Shown: positions 26,527 through 33,717 of the stretch, in pieces
Numbering within the stretch: the first letter of the stretch is position 1
Layout: every line of letters begins with the position of its first letter
Assembly: GCF_013912005.1 (NCBI RefSeq)
Contig: NZ_JACESB010000017.1
Location: forward strand, 1-50,991
Reading direction: 5' to 3'
Source: Brevundimonas sp.
GTDB taxonomy: Bacteria > Pseudomonadota > Alphaproteobacteria > Caulobacterales > Caulobacteraceae
DNA length: 50,991 nucleotides
Position numbers and translations under genes: made by a program
Notes under the pieces: model-generated
What the model was told of the DNA's origin: nothing
The model's database searches: none
The model's input: the letters and a program-made list of their open reading frames with translations, nothing else

Positions 26527-26893
26527 GCAGGTTCTTCTGGAGGCATTCGAGACGGGCGGCGTCGATCCGTCGGCCTTCAGCCATCGTGATCACGTCCGCG
26601 TCGGGTGGGCCATGCTGGGCCCCGGAGGGCTGCCGTTCCACCAGGCCTACGCCCGGTACCGGCAAGGGCTCCTCCGGCTGACCGCGGCTGCGGGCGTTCC
26701 GGACAAGTACAGCGAGACGCAGACCCTCGGCTGGCTGGCCCTGATCCATCAGGGGCTGGAGGCGACCGGCGAAAGGACGGACTTCGCGGCGTACGAGGCT
26801 CGCGCCGGGCTGCACGGCCGCTCCCTCGTCGAGCGTTATCCGCCGGGGCGACTCGCCTCCGCCGCGGCCCGCCGCGGGCTTGTCCTGCCCTAG
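26516..26893 (+). CDS. Conserved hypothetical protein with HRDHV motif
   Basis: A 125-residue, probably all-helical cytoplasmic protein. It has a conserved-looking FSHRDHVRVGWAML block near residue 20 and a PDKYSETQTLGWLALIHQG block near residue 62. The H-x2-H and KY-x-ET groups look like an active or metal site, but I know no function for this family. The start (ATG 26516) lies within the upstream RHH-like gene and its stop overlaps the Lrp-type gene by four bases on the other strand. Confidence 0.65.
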   Translation: MLPEQVLLEAFETGGVDPSAFSHRDHVRVGWAMLGPGGLPFHQAYARYRQGLLRLTAAAGVPDKYSETQTLGWLALIHQGLEATGERTDFAAYEARAGLHGRSLVERYPPGRLASAAARRGLVLP

Positions 26894-27378
26894 CCGACGT
26901 GCGGCGTGACGATGCCGAGGGGCAGGGCGGTCACGTTCTTCACGCCCCGGGTGACGATGTGGCTCTCGCAGTCGGAGACGATGCCGAGGCTGAGCAGCTT
27001 CTCGCGCAGGAACTTGTCGAAGGCGTGCATGTCCGAGGTGACGATGCGCAGCACATAGTCCTCGCGCCCGGTGATCGTGGCGCACTGGACCACCTCGGGC
27101 CAGCCGGCGACGGCCTTCTCGAAGACGTCGAGATTGTCGCTGGACGGCAGGTTCAGCTTGACGATGGCGTAGACCTCGAAGTCCAGGCCCAGCTTCGCCG
27201 CGTCCAGCAGGGTCACGCGCTTGCGGATCAGGCCGGTGTCCTCCAGCCGTTTGATCCGTCGCCAGCAGGGGGAGGCCGACAGGCCGACCCGTTCGGCGAC
27301 CTCGGCCACCGACAGGCCCGCGTCCTGCTGCAGGATATCGAGGATGCGGGCGTCGACGGGATCCAGCTCGTCAGCCAA
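26890..27378 (-). CDS. Lrp/AsnC family transcriptional regulator (probable bkd regulator)
   Basis: A 162-residue regulator. The N-terminal helix-turn-helix spans DARILDILQQDAGLSVAEVAERVGLSASPCWRRIKRLEDTGLI. The C-terminal RAM/ligand-sensing domain includes PEVVQCATITGREDYVLRIV and GVKNVTALPL. Lrp-type proteins bind amino acids and often control branched-chain amino acid catabolism. It is divergent from the bkd cluster, so a BkdR-like role is likely. The start is TTG at 27378 with GGAGA 7 bases upstream; an earlier TTG at 27408 is less likely. Confidence 0.85.
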   Translation of the reverse strand: MADELDPVDARILDILQQDAGLSVAEVAERVGLSASPCWRRIKRLEDTGLIRKRVTLLDAAKLGLDFEVYAIVKLNLPSSDNLDVFEKAVAGWPEVVQCATITGREDYVLRIVTSDMHAFDKFLREKLLSLGIVSDCESHIVTRGVKNVTALPLGIVTPHVG

Positions 27379-27399
27379 GGCGTTTCTCCAGCTAGGGCA

Positions 27400-27423
27400 T
27401 TTGCGCAATAAAATACCGGCAAA
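27400..27423. promoter_or_regulatory. Possible Lrp-type operator in the bkd divergent region
   Basis: TTTGC (27400-27404) and GCAAA (27419-27423) form inverted ends of a 24-base, A/T-rich segment in an otherwise GC-rich region, between the Lrp-type regulator and bkdA1. Lrp/AsnC sites are weakly conserved and A/T-rich in the centre, so this is a plausible but unproven site. Confidence 0.3.
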
Positions 27424-27525
27424 CCGCCGGACGCAAGGTCGAAATCAAGCGAGCCTTCCCGCGCGGCCCGTGCTAGATGCGCGATCTGAGGAAACGCGGT
27501 CGGATCAACCGGACGGCAGGACGGA

Positions 27526-28761
27526 ATGAAGAAGCCAAATACGCAACCGCTCAGCCTGCGGGTGCCGGAACCTTCGGGACGGCCCGGCGACGCGCCGGAC
27601 TTCAGCCACCTGAAGCTGGACGCCCCCGGCGCCGTGGAGCGGCCGGCGGTCTCGACCGCGCCCTTCGACATGCGCGACCACGCCTTCCGGCTGGTGCGGG
27701 TCCTCGACGACGAGGGCCAGGCGGTCGGGCCGTGGAACCCGAAGCTGGACGCCGAGACCCTGCGTCGCGGCCTGAAGGCGATGATCCTGACCCGCGCCTT
27801 CGACGACCGGATGCACCGGGCCCACCGGCAGGGGAAGACCAGCTTCTACATGAAGTGCACCGGGGAGGAGGCCATCGCCGTCGCCCAGGGCATGATCCTC
27901 AGCCGCGAGGACATGGGCTTCCCGACCTATCGTCAGCAGGGCCTGCTGATCGCCCGGGGATATCCCCTGGTCGACATGATGAACCAGATCTATTCGAACG
28001 CCGCCGACCCGATCAAAGGCCGGCAGCTGCCGATCATGTACTCCTCGAAGGAGTACGGCTTCTTCACCATCTCGGGGAACCTCGGCACCCAGTATCCGCA
28101 GGCCGTGGGCTGGGCCATGGCCTCGGCGGTGCGGGGCGACGACCGGATCGCCATCACCTGGATCGGGGACGGCTCGACGGCCGAGAGCGACTTCCACTCG
28201 GCCCTGACCTTCGCCGCCGTCTACCGGGCCCCGGTGATCCTCAACATCGTCAACAATCAGTGGGCCATCAGCTCCTTCATGGGCATCGCCGGCGGGCTGG
28301 AGACGACCTTCGCCTCCAAGGCCATCGGCTACGGCCTGCCGGCCCTGCGCGTCGACGGCAACGACTTCCTCGCCGTCTGGGCCGCGACCCAGTGGGCCGA
28401 GGAGCGCGCCCGCACCAACCAGGGCGCGACGGTCATCGAGCTGTTCACCTACCGCGGCGCGCCGCACTCGACCTCCGACGATCCCAGCCGCTACCGGCCG
28501 GGCGACGAGCACGAGAAGTGGCCGCTGGGCGACCCGATCGCCCGGCTGAAGCAGCATCTGATCGCCCTCGGCGAATGGTCCGACGAGCAGCAGAAGGCCG
28601 CCGAGGACGAGGCGGTCGAGCAGGTCCGCGCGGCGGGCCGGGAGTCCGAGGCCATCGGCACCCTGGGCCAGTCGCGGCCGTCGGTGAAGACCATGTTCGA
28701 GGACGTCTACGCCACCGAGGACTGGCGCCTCGTCGAACAGCGCCGCGAAGTGGGGGTCTGA
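27526..28761 (+). CDS. bkdA1: Branched-chain 2-oxoacid dehydrogenase E1 alpha subunit
   Basis: Thiamine-diphosphate-dependent E1 alpha of the complex that oxidatively decarboxylates the 2-oxoacids of valine, leucine and isoleucine. The 411 residues include the TPP/Mg motif GDGSTAESDFHSALTFAAVYRAP and NNQWAIS, and the loop YRGAPHSTSDDPSRYRP resembling the phosphorylation loop region of mammalian E1. An N-terminal extension of ~50 residues before the core is typical for bacterial BkdA1. It begins the cluster E1a-E1b-E2-(GIY-YIG)-E3; bkdA2 starts 2 bases after its stop. Confidence 0.93.
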   Translation: MKKPNTQPLSLRVPEPSGRPGDAPDFSHLKLDAPGAVERPAVSTAPFDMRDHAFRLVRVLDDEGQAVGPWNPKLDAETLRRGLKAMILTRAFDDRMHRAHRQGKTSFYMKCTGEEAIAVAQGMILSREDMGFPTYRQQGLLIARGYPLVDMMNQIYSNAADPIKGRQLPIMYSSKEYGFFTISGNLGTQYPQAVGWAMASAVRGDDRIAITWIGDGSTAESDFHSALTFAAVYRAPVILNIVNNQWAISSFMGIAGGLETTFASKAIGYGLPALRVDGNDFLAVWAATQWAEERARTNQGATVIELFTYRGAPHSTSDDPSRYRPGDEHEKWPLGDPIARLKQHLIALGEWSDEQQKAAEDEAVEQVRAAGRESEAIGTLGQSRPSVKTMFEDVYATEDWRLVEQRREVGV

Positions 28762-28763
28762 GC

Positions 28764-29894
28764 ATGAGCGAGCAGCACACCTTCACCGAGTCCGACCGCC
28801 GGGACGGCGTCGAGCCCGACATGGCCGACGTCGCCCGCCACGAGCCGGCCTCGACCGCCGACGCCCGTCCGGCGGTGCAGCCGATGAACATGATCCAGGC
28901 GCTGAACTCGGCGCTGGACGCGAAGATGGCCGAGGATCCCACGGTCCTGTCGTTCGGCGAGGACGCCGGCTATTTCGGCGGCGTCTTCCGCGTCACCGAC
29001 CAGCTGCAGCAGAAGCACGGCCTGACCCGCAGCTTCGACGCCCCGATCTCGGAGACGGGCATCGTCGGGGCCGCTATCGGCATGGCGACCTACGGACTGC
29101 GTCCCTGCGTGGAGATCCAGTTCGCCGACTACATCTACCCGGCCTACGACCAGATCGTCTCGGAGGCCGCCAAGATCCGCTATCGCTCGGCCGGCGGCTT
29201 CACCGTACCCCTGACCATCCGCAGTCCCTACGGCGGCGGCATCTTCGGCGGCCAGACGCACAGCCAGAGCCCCGAGAGCCTGTTCACCCACATCGCCGGG
29301 CTGAAGGTGGTCATCCCGTCCAACCCGTACGACGCCAAGGGCCTGCTGACCGCGTCCATCGAGGACGACGACCCCGTCGTCTTCTTCGAGCCCAAGCGCC
29401 TCTACAACGGCCCGTTCGACGGCTGGCACGAAAAGCCCGTCAGCCCGTGGAAGGCCCAGGCGCTGGCCCAGGTCCCGACCGGCAAGTACGTCGAACCCCT
29501 CGGCAAGGCGCGCGTGATGAAGGAAGGCGCCGACGTCACCGTCCTCGCCTGGGGCACCATGGTGTGGGTCTCGCTGGCCGGGGCCGAGCACGCCGGCGTC
29601 GACGCCGAGGTGATCGACCTGCGCAGCCTCGTGCCGCTGGACATCGAGGCCATCGAGGCCTCGGTGAAGAAGACGGGCCGCTGCGTCATCGTGCACGAGG
29701 CGCCGAAGACCTCGGGCTATGGCGCGGAGCTGTCGGCCCTGGTGCAGGAACGCTGCTTCTACCACCTCGAGGCGCCGATCGCCCGCGTCACCGGCTGGGA
29801 CACGCCGTATCCGCACGCCTTCGAATGGGAGTACTTCCCCGGCCCCGAGCGGGTCGCCGAGGCGCTGAAGGCCACGATGAAGGGAGGCCGCTGA
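28764..29894 (+). CDS. bkdA2: Branched-chain 2-oxoacid dehydrogenase E1 beta subunit
   Basis: E1 beta partner of BkdA1, 376 residues. Core motifs are MNMIQALNSALDAKMAEDP, FGEDAGYFGGVFRVTDQLQ, FDAPISETGIVGAAIGMA, FADYIYPAYDQIVSEAAK and the C-terminal transketolase-like TGRCVIVHEAPKTSGYGAE. About 40 N-terminal residues are an extra acidic segment ahead of the usual start of the family core; ATG 28803 or later could be an alternative start, but 28764 lies right after the bkdA1 stop. E2 follows with one base between stop and ATG. Confidence 0.93.
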   Translation: MSEQHTFTESDRRDGVEPDMADVARHEPASTADARPAVQPMNMIQALNSALDAKMAEDPTVLSFGEDAGYFGGVFRVTDQLQQKHGLTRSFDAPISETGIVGAAIGMATYGLRPCVEIQFADYIYPAYDQIVSEAAKIRYRSAGGFTVPLTIRSPYGGGIFGGQTHSQSPESLFTHIAGLKVVIPSNPYDAKGLLTASIEDDDPVVFFEPKRLYNGPFDGWHEKPVSPWKAQALAQVPTGKYVEPLGKARVMKEGADVTVLAWGTMVWVSLAGAEHAGVDAEVIDLRSLVPLDIEAIEASVKKTGRCVIVHEAPKTSGYGAELSALVQERCFYHLEAPIARVTGWDTPYPHAFEWEYFPGPERVAEALKATMKGGR

Positions 29895-29895
29895 G

Positions 29896-31536
29896 ATGGG
29901 TCGTTACGTCTTCAAGCTGCCCGACGTGGGCGAGGGCACGGCCGAGGCCGAACTGGTCGGCTGGCACGTCAAGGTCGGCGACGCGGTGGCCGAGGACCAG
30001 ATCGTCGCCGACGTGATGACCGACAAGGCGACGGTGGAGATCACCTCGCCGGTGGCGGGCGTGGTCTCGAAGCTGCACGGCGAACCGGGCCAGATGCTGG
30101 CCGTCCGCGGCCCGCTGGTCGAGTTCGAGGTCGAGGGGGCGGGGAATGCGGAGGCTGAGGAGCCTGCGACCGCCGCGCAGCCGGTTACGGCCGACCCCGC
30201 TCCGGCTCCCGGGGCCGAAGCGCCCAAGGTCGAAGCCGCGAACCCGACGACGGCCGCGCCCGGCGCCAACTACGTCTTCAAGCTCCCCGACGTGGGCGAA
30301 GGCACCGCCGAGGCCGAACTGGTCGGCTGGCGCGTCGCCGTCGGCGACGCCGTGGCCGAGGACCAGATCCTCGCCGAGGTGATGACCGACAAGGCCACGG
30401 TGGAGATCACCTCGCCGGTGGCCGGCACGGTGCTGGCCCTGCACGGCGAGGCCGGCAAGCAGATGGCTGTCGGCGGGCCGCTGGTGTCGTTCCAGGTCGA
30501 GGGCAAGGGGAATGTCGCGGCTGCGGCCGCCAGCCCCTCCGCCGCTTCGCGGTCCCCCTCCCCATCGCTCCGTGACGGGGAGGAGGACCGTCCGAAGCCG
30601 CAGGCGAAGGATGGGGGAGGGGCGGTCGCGCCGCGCGCGCTGTCGGAACGAGGCCAGCGCCCCCTCGCCTCGCCCGCCGTGCGCCAGCGCGCCCGCGATC
30701 TCGGCGTCGAGCTGCAGTTCGTGCCCGGCTCCGGCCCCGCCGGGCGCATCGAGCACGGCGATCTGGATGCGTTCGTCGCCTCCGGCGGCCGTGGATCGTC
30801 CGCCTCCGGAGGATCGGCCGGGTCGACCTATGCGAAGGCGGAAGGCGTCACCGAGACCCGCGTCATCGGCCTGCGCCGCAAGATCGCGGAGAAGATGGCC
30901 GAGAGCGTCCGCCGCATCCCCCACATCACCTATGTGGAGGAGATCGACGTCACCGCGCTGGAGGAGCTCCGCGCCCACCTCAACGCCAACCGCAAGCCGG
31001 ACCAGCCCAAGCTGAACGTCCTGCCCTTCCTCGCCCGCGCCATGGTGGTGGCCCTGCGCGACCAGCCGACCATCAACTCGCACTACGACGACGAGGGCGG
31101 GGTCCTGACCACCCACGCCGCCGTCCACCTCGGCATCGCCGCCCAGACGCCGAACGGCCTGATGGTCCCGGTGGTCCGCCACGCCGAGGCGCGCGACCCG
31201 TACGACACCGCCGCCGAGATCGCCCGCGTCTCCTCCGCCGCCAAGTCCGGCAAGGCCAGCCGCGAGGAGCTCTCGGGCTCGACCATCACCATCACTTCGC
31301 TGGGCACGCTCGGCGGGGTCGTCCACACCCCGATCATCAACCACCCCGAGGTCGCCATCGTCGGCCCCAACAAGATCCAGGAGCGGGTCGTGGTGAAGGA
31401 CGGCCAGATGGTCGTGCGCAAGATGATGAACCTGTCCTCCAGCTTCGACCACCGCATCGTCGACGGCCACGACGCGGCGGTCTTCGTGCAGCGGATCAAG
31501 GGCCTGCTGGAGCATCCCGCGACGCTGTGGATGTGA
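29896..31536 (+). CDS. bkdB: Branched-chain 2-oxoacid dehydrogenase E2 (dihydrolipoyl acyltransferase), two lipoyl domains
   Basis: Core acyltransferase of the complex. Two near-identical lipoyl domains carry lipoyl-lysines K44 and K166 in MTDKATVEI. A linker follows, then the E3/E1-binding domain (LASPAVRQRARDLG to about residue 292). The catalytic domain has active-site H519 and D523 in SSFDHRIVDGHD. Residues about 213-242 of the linker (SPSAASRSPSPSLRDGEE onward) are coded by an imperfect hairpin repeat and look like an in-frame insertion. Two lipoyl domains are more than the single one of many BkdB proteins, and their similarity suggests duplication. The gene is one base behind bkdA2. Confidence 0.92.
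   Translation: MGRYVFKLPDVGEGTAEAELVGWHVKVGDAVAEDQIVADVMTDKATVEITSPVAGVVSKLHGEPGQMLAVRGPLVEFEVEGAGNAEAEEPATAAQPVTADPAPAPGAEAPKVEAANPTTAAPGANYVFKLPDVGEGTAEAELVGWRVAVGDAVAEDQILAEVMTDKATVEITSPVAGTVLALHGEAGKQMAVGGPLVSFQVEGKGNVAAAAASPSAASRSPSPSLRDGEEDRPKPQAKDGGGAVAPRALSERGQRPLASPAVRQRARDLGVELQFVPGSGPAGRIEHGDLDAFVASGGRGSSASGGSAGSTYAKAEGVTETRVIGLRRKIAEKMAESVRRIPHITYVEEIDVTALEELRAHLNANRKPDQPKLNVLPFLARAMVVALRDQPTINSHYDDEGGVLTTHAAVHLGIAAQTPNGLMVPVVRHAEARDPYDTAAEIARVSSAAKSGKASREELSGSTITITSLGTLGGVVHTPIINHPEVAIVGPNKIQERVVVKDGQMVVRKMMNLSSSFDHRIVDGHDAAVFVQRIKGLLEHPATLWM
30534..30622. repeat. REP-like hairpin element inside the E2 linker
   Basis: The central hairpin has arms GGTCCCCCTCCCC (30551-30563) and CGGGGAGGAGGACC (30576-30589), with one mismatch. 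Around it, CCCCTCC (30534-30540) can pair with GGAGGGG (30616-30622), giving an 89-base imperfect palindrome. Such palindromic units are normally intergenic in this bacterial group; this one is read in frame as a Ser/Pro/Asp-rich linker segment. Confidence 0.6.
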
Positions 31537-31551
31537 TCATGCCTTTCTCTT

Positions 31552-31684
31552 CCGCTCATCCCCGCGAAAGCGGGGACCCAGTTCTTTGGGTGATGGGGCG
31601 GCGGGCTTCGTTTGCGGTCGATGTCCTGAGACGACAGTGTCAGGCTGGACAGCACTGGGTCCCCGCTTTCGCGGGGATGAGCGG
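31552..31684. repeat. Head-to-head hairpin repeat doublet (REPIN-like)
   Basis: Two perfect 31-base arms in inverted orientation (31552-31582 and 31654-31684) are separated by 71 bases. Each arm contains its own 16-base hairpin CCCCGCGAAAGCGGGG. Together they could form a long stem or two small ones. They lie between bkdB and the GIY-YIG gene, which begins 9 bases after the right arm. This layout resembles paired REP elements (REPINs), but no REP-type tyrosine transposase is present. Confidence 0.85.
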
Positions 31685-31693
31685 AGTCAGGGG

Positions 31694-32044
31694 ATGGCCT
31701 TCTTCACCTACATCGTGGCCAGCGGGCGAAATGGAACGATCTATACGGGCTCCACGGAAGATCTCGTCACGCGCGTGTTCCAGCACAAGAACAAGACGTT
31801 TGCGGGTTTCACGGCCAAGCACGGCGTCGACCAACTGGTCTGGTTCGAGGTCCATGAATCCCGGGAATCTGCATTCCGGCGCGAGCGGCAGATCAAGAAG
31901 TGGAACAGGGTCTGGAAACTCGAACTGATCGAGAAAACCAACCCCGGTTGGCGCGATCTCCACGACGAGCTTCGCCTGGGCGACCTCAAGGATGCAAAGG
32001 ACTGGTCTCCGCCGCCGGAGACCGACGGACAATACAATGACTGA
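31694..32044 (+). CDS. GIY-YIG nuclease domain protein inside the bkd operon
   Basis: A 116-residue single-domain protein. GIY-YIG motifs are visible as TYIV (Y6) and TIYTGST (Y17), with R27 in TRVFQHK and a candidate metal-binding E64 in FRRERQIKKW. Relatives include small YhbQ-type nucleases and the catalytic domain of homing and repair endonucleases. Base use is visibly more A/T-rich than in its neighbours, a sign of transfer. ATG 31694 with GGGG just before it is the start; the frame is open further back only through the repeat. Its stop overlaps the lpd start by 8 bases, so it is fully embedded in the operon. Confidence 0.85.
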   Translation: MAFFTYIVASGRNGTIYTGSTEDLVTRVFQHKNKTFAGFTAKHGVDQLVWFEVHESRESAFRRERQIKKWNRVWKLELIEKTNPGWRDLHDELRLGDLKDAKDWSPPPETDGQYND

Positions 32045-33434
32045 AGCCATCAAAACCAAAGTCCTCATCATCGGCGCCGGCACCGGCGGCTATGTCGCGG
32101 GCATCCGCTGCGGCCAGCTGGGGCTCGACACCGTGCTGGTGGACGGCGGCGACGGGCTGGGCGGGACCTGCCTGAACGTCGGCTGCATCCCGTCCAAGGC
32201 GATCATCCACGCCGCCGGCAAGTTCGAGACCGTGGCCAAGGCTGCGGACGGCGGGACACTGGGCATCACGGCCTCGAAGCCGGCCATCGACCTGAAGCAG
32301 ACGGTCGAATGGAAGGACGGCGTCGTCCGCAAGCTGAACAGCGGCGTCGCCGGTCTGCTGAAGAAGGCGAAGGTCAAGGTCGTCAACGGCTGGGCCACCT
32401 TCTCGGACGCCAAGACCTGCACGGTGAAGACCGCCGACGGCGACATCGTCATCAGCGCCGAACACGTCATCCTCGCCACCGGCTCGGAGCCGGTCGAACT
32501 GCCGTTCCTGCCCTTCGGCGGCGACGTCATCTCCTCGACCGAGGCCCTGTCGCTCGACAAGGTGCCGAACAAGCTGGTCGTGGTCGGCGGCGGCTACATC
32601 GGCCTCGAACTCGGCATCGCCTACCGCAAGCTGGGGGCCGAGGTCGCCATCGTCGAAATGGCCGACCGCCTGCTGCCGCTCTACGACAAGGCCCTGACCG
32701 ACCCCGTCCGCAAATGGCTGGAGGCGCACGGCGTCGAACTGCACCTCGGGGCCAAGGCCGGCTCCTTCGAAAAGGGCCAGCTCAACGTCACCGCCGCCGA
32801 CGGAGCGGCTCTCAAGCTCAAGGCCGACAAGGTCCTCGTCACCGTCGGCCGCAAGCCCCGCACGCGGGGTTGGGGTCTGGAGAACATGGGCGTGGCCATG
32901 GCCGGCCCGTTCGTGAAGATCGACGACCGCTGCGCCACCTCGATGAAGAACGTCTGGGCCGTCGGCGACCTCACGGGCGAACCGATGCTGGCCCACAAGG
33001 GCAGCGCCCAGGGCGAGATCGTCGCCGAGATCATCGCCGGCCATGACAAGCGCTTCGACCCGGTCACCATCGCCGCGGTCTGCTTCACCGAGCCCGAGAT
33101 CGTCTCCGCCGGGCTCGGCCCGCTGGACGTCGAAGGCCGCGACGACGTCATCACCGCGACCTTCCCCCTGATGGCCATCGGCCGCGCCCTGGCGCTGGAG
33201 GCGGGCGACGACGGCGGCTTCGTGCGGGTCCTGGCCTCGAAGACCGACCACCGCCTGCTCGGCGTCCAGGCCGTCGGCCAGCACGTGTCGGAGCTGTCGA
33301 ACAGCTTCGCCCAGATGCTGGAGATGGGCGCGGTGCTGGAGGACGTGGCCGGCGTCATCCACGTCCACCCGACCATGGGCGAAGCCTTCCACGAGGCGTC
33401 GCTGCGGGCGCTGGGGCACGCGATCCACATCTAG
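32037..33434 (+). CDS. lpd: Dihydrolipoamide dehydrogenase (E3)
   Basis: FAD-dependent E3 that reoxidises the lipoyl groups of E2 with NAD+. The 465 residues show the FAD-binding IIGAGTGGYVAG, redox disulfide C45/C50 in GGTCLNVGC, the NAD-binding VVGGGYIGLELG, FAD contact WAVGDLTGEPMLAHK and the C-terminal catalytic His in HVHPTMGEAFHE. Start ATG at 32037 overlaps the GIY-YIG stop. It ends the bkd cluster; a heptamer repeat follows within 11 bases. Confidence 0.95.
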   Translation: MTEAIKTKVLIIGAGTGGYVAGIRCGQLGLDTVLVDGGDGLGGTCLNVGCIPSKAIIHAAGKFETVAKAADGGTLGITASKPAIDLKQTVEWKDGVVRKLNSGVAGLLKKAKVKVVNGWATFSDAKTCTVKTADGDIVISAEHVILATGSEPVELPFLPFGGDVISSTEALSLDKVPNKLVVVGGGYIGLELGIAYRKLGAEVAIVEMADRLLPLYDKALTDPVRKWLEAHGVELHLGAKAGSFEKGQLNVTAADGAALKLKADKVLVTVGRKPRTRGWGLENMGVAMAGPFVKIDDRCATSMKNVWAVGDLTGEPMLAHKGSAQGEIVAEIIAGHDKRFDPVTIAAVCFTEPEIVSAGLGPLDVEGRDDVITATFPLMAIGRALALEAGDDGGFVRVLASKTDHRLLGVQAVGQHVSELSNSFAQMLEMGAVLEDVAGVIHVHPTMGEAFHEASLRALGHAIHI

Positions 33435-33444
33435 GGCTCAGGGA

Positions 33445-33477
33445 GCAGGCAGCAGGCAGCAGGCAGCAGGCAGCAGG
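33445..33477. repeat. Tandem heptamer array GCAGGCA, left arm
   Basis: About 4.7 copies of GCAGGCA directly after the lpd stop. It is the inverse complement of the longer array at 33556-33625, 78 bases further on, so the two can pair into a stem of up to ~33 bp. No spacers, so it is not a CRISPR array. Confidence 0.9.
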
Positions 33478-33555
33478 AGCGCCTCGCCCGGTCTCGATCC
33501 GTCGTTTCGAGGATTGCGGAGTCGCCGTTGACTCCGCCCCCGTCCCGCCCGACCC

Positions 33556-33625
33556 CTGCTGCCTGCTGCCTGCTGCCTGCTGCCTGCTGCCTGCTGCCTG
33601 CTGCCTGCTGCCTGCTGCCTGCTGC
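33556..33625. repeat. Tandem heptamer array CTGCTGC, right arm
   Basis: Ten uninterrupted copies of CTGCTGC. Copy number differs from the left arm (about 4.7), as expected for a slippage-prone microsatellite. It lies 92 bases before the PstS-like gene, so length changes could affect the spacing of upstream control sites or lpd mRNA end formation. Confidence 0.9.
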
Positions 33626-33635
33626 CCCCCGTCGT

Positions 33636-33670
33636 CGAACCGTCACATCCCCGCCGGGCGAACCGTCACA
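33636..33670 (+). promoter_or_regulatory. Direct repeats CGAACCGTCACA, possible Pho box
   Basis: CGAACCGTCACA occurs twice (33636-33647 and 33659-33670), 23 bases apart. The CCGTCAC core differs by one base from the CTGTCAC half-site of Pho boxes, and the spacing is close to two helical turns. The downstream gene is a PstS-like phosphate-binding protein, so PhoB control is plausible. The match is not strict. Confidence 0.4.
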
Positions 33671-33717
33671 GTCCTCTGGTCTAAGCGGCCGCGAACCAGG
33701 CCTGTCCGGAGACCGAC

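Noticed and set aside
31552-31693. Coding extension of the GIY-YIG gene back through the hairpin doublet
   Set aside because: The translated repeat gives low-information sequence, and GIY-YIG homology starts at ATG 31694.
33445-33625. CRISPR array
   Set aside because: The repeats are 7-base tandem units without spacers, in inverted arrangement; no cas gene is near.
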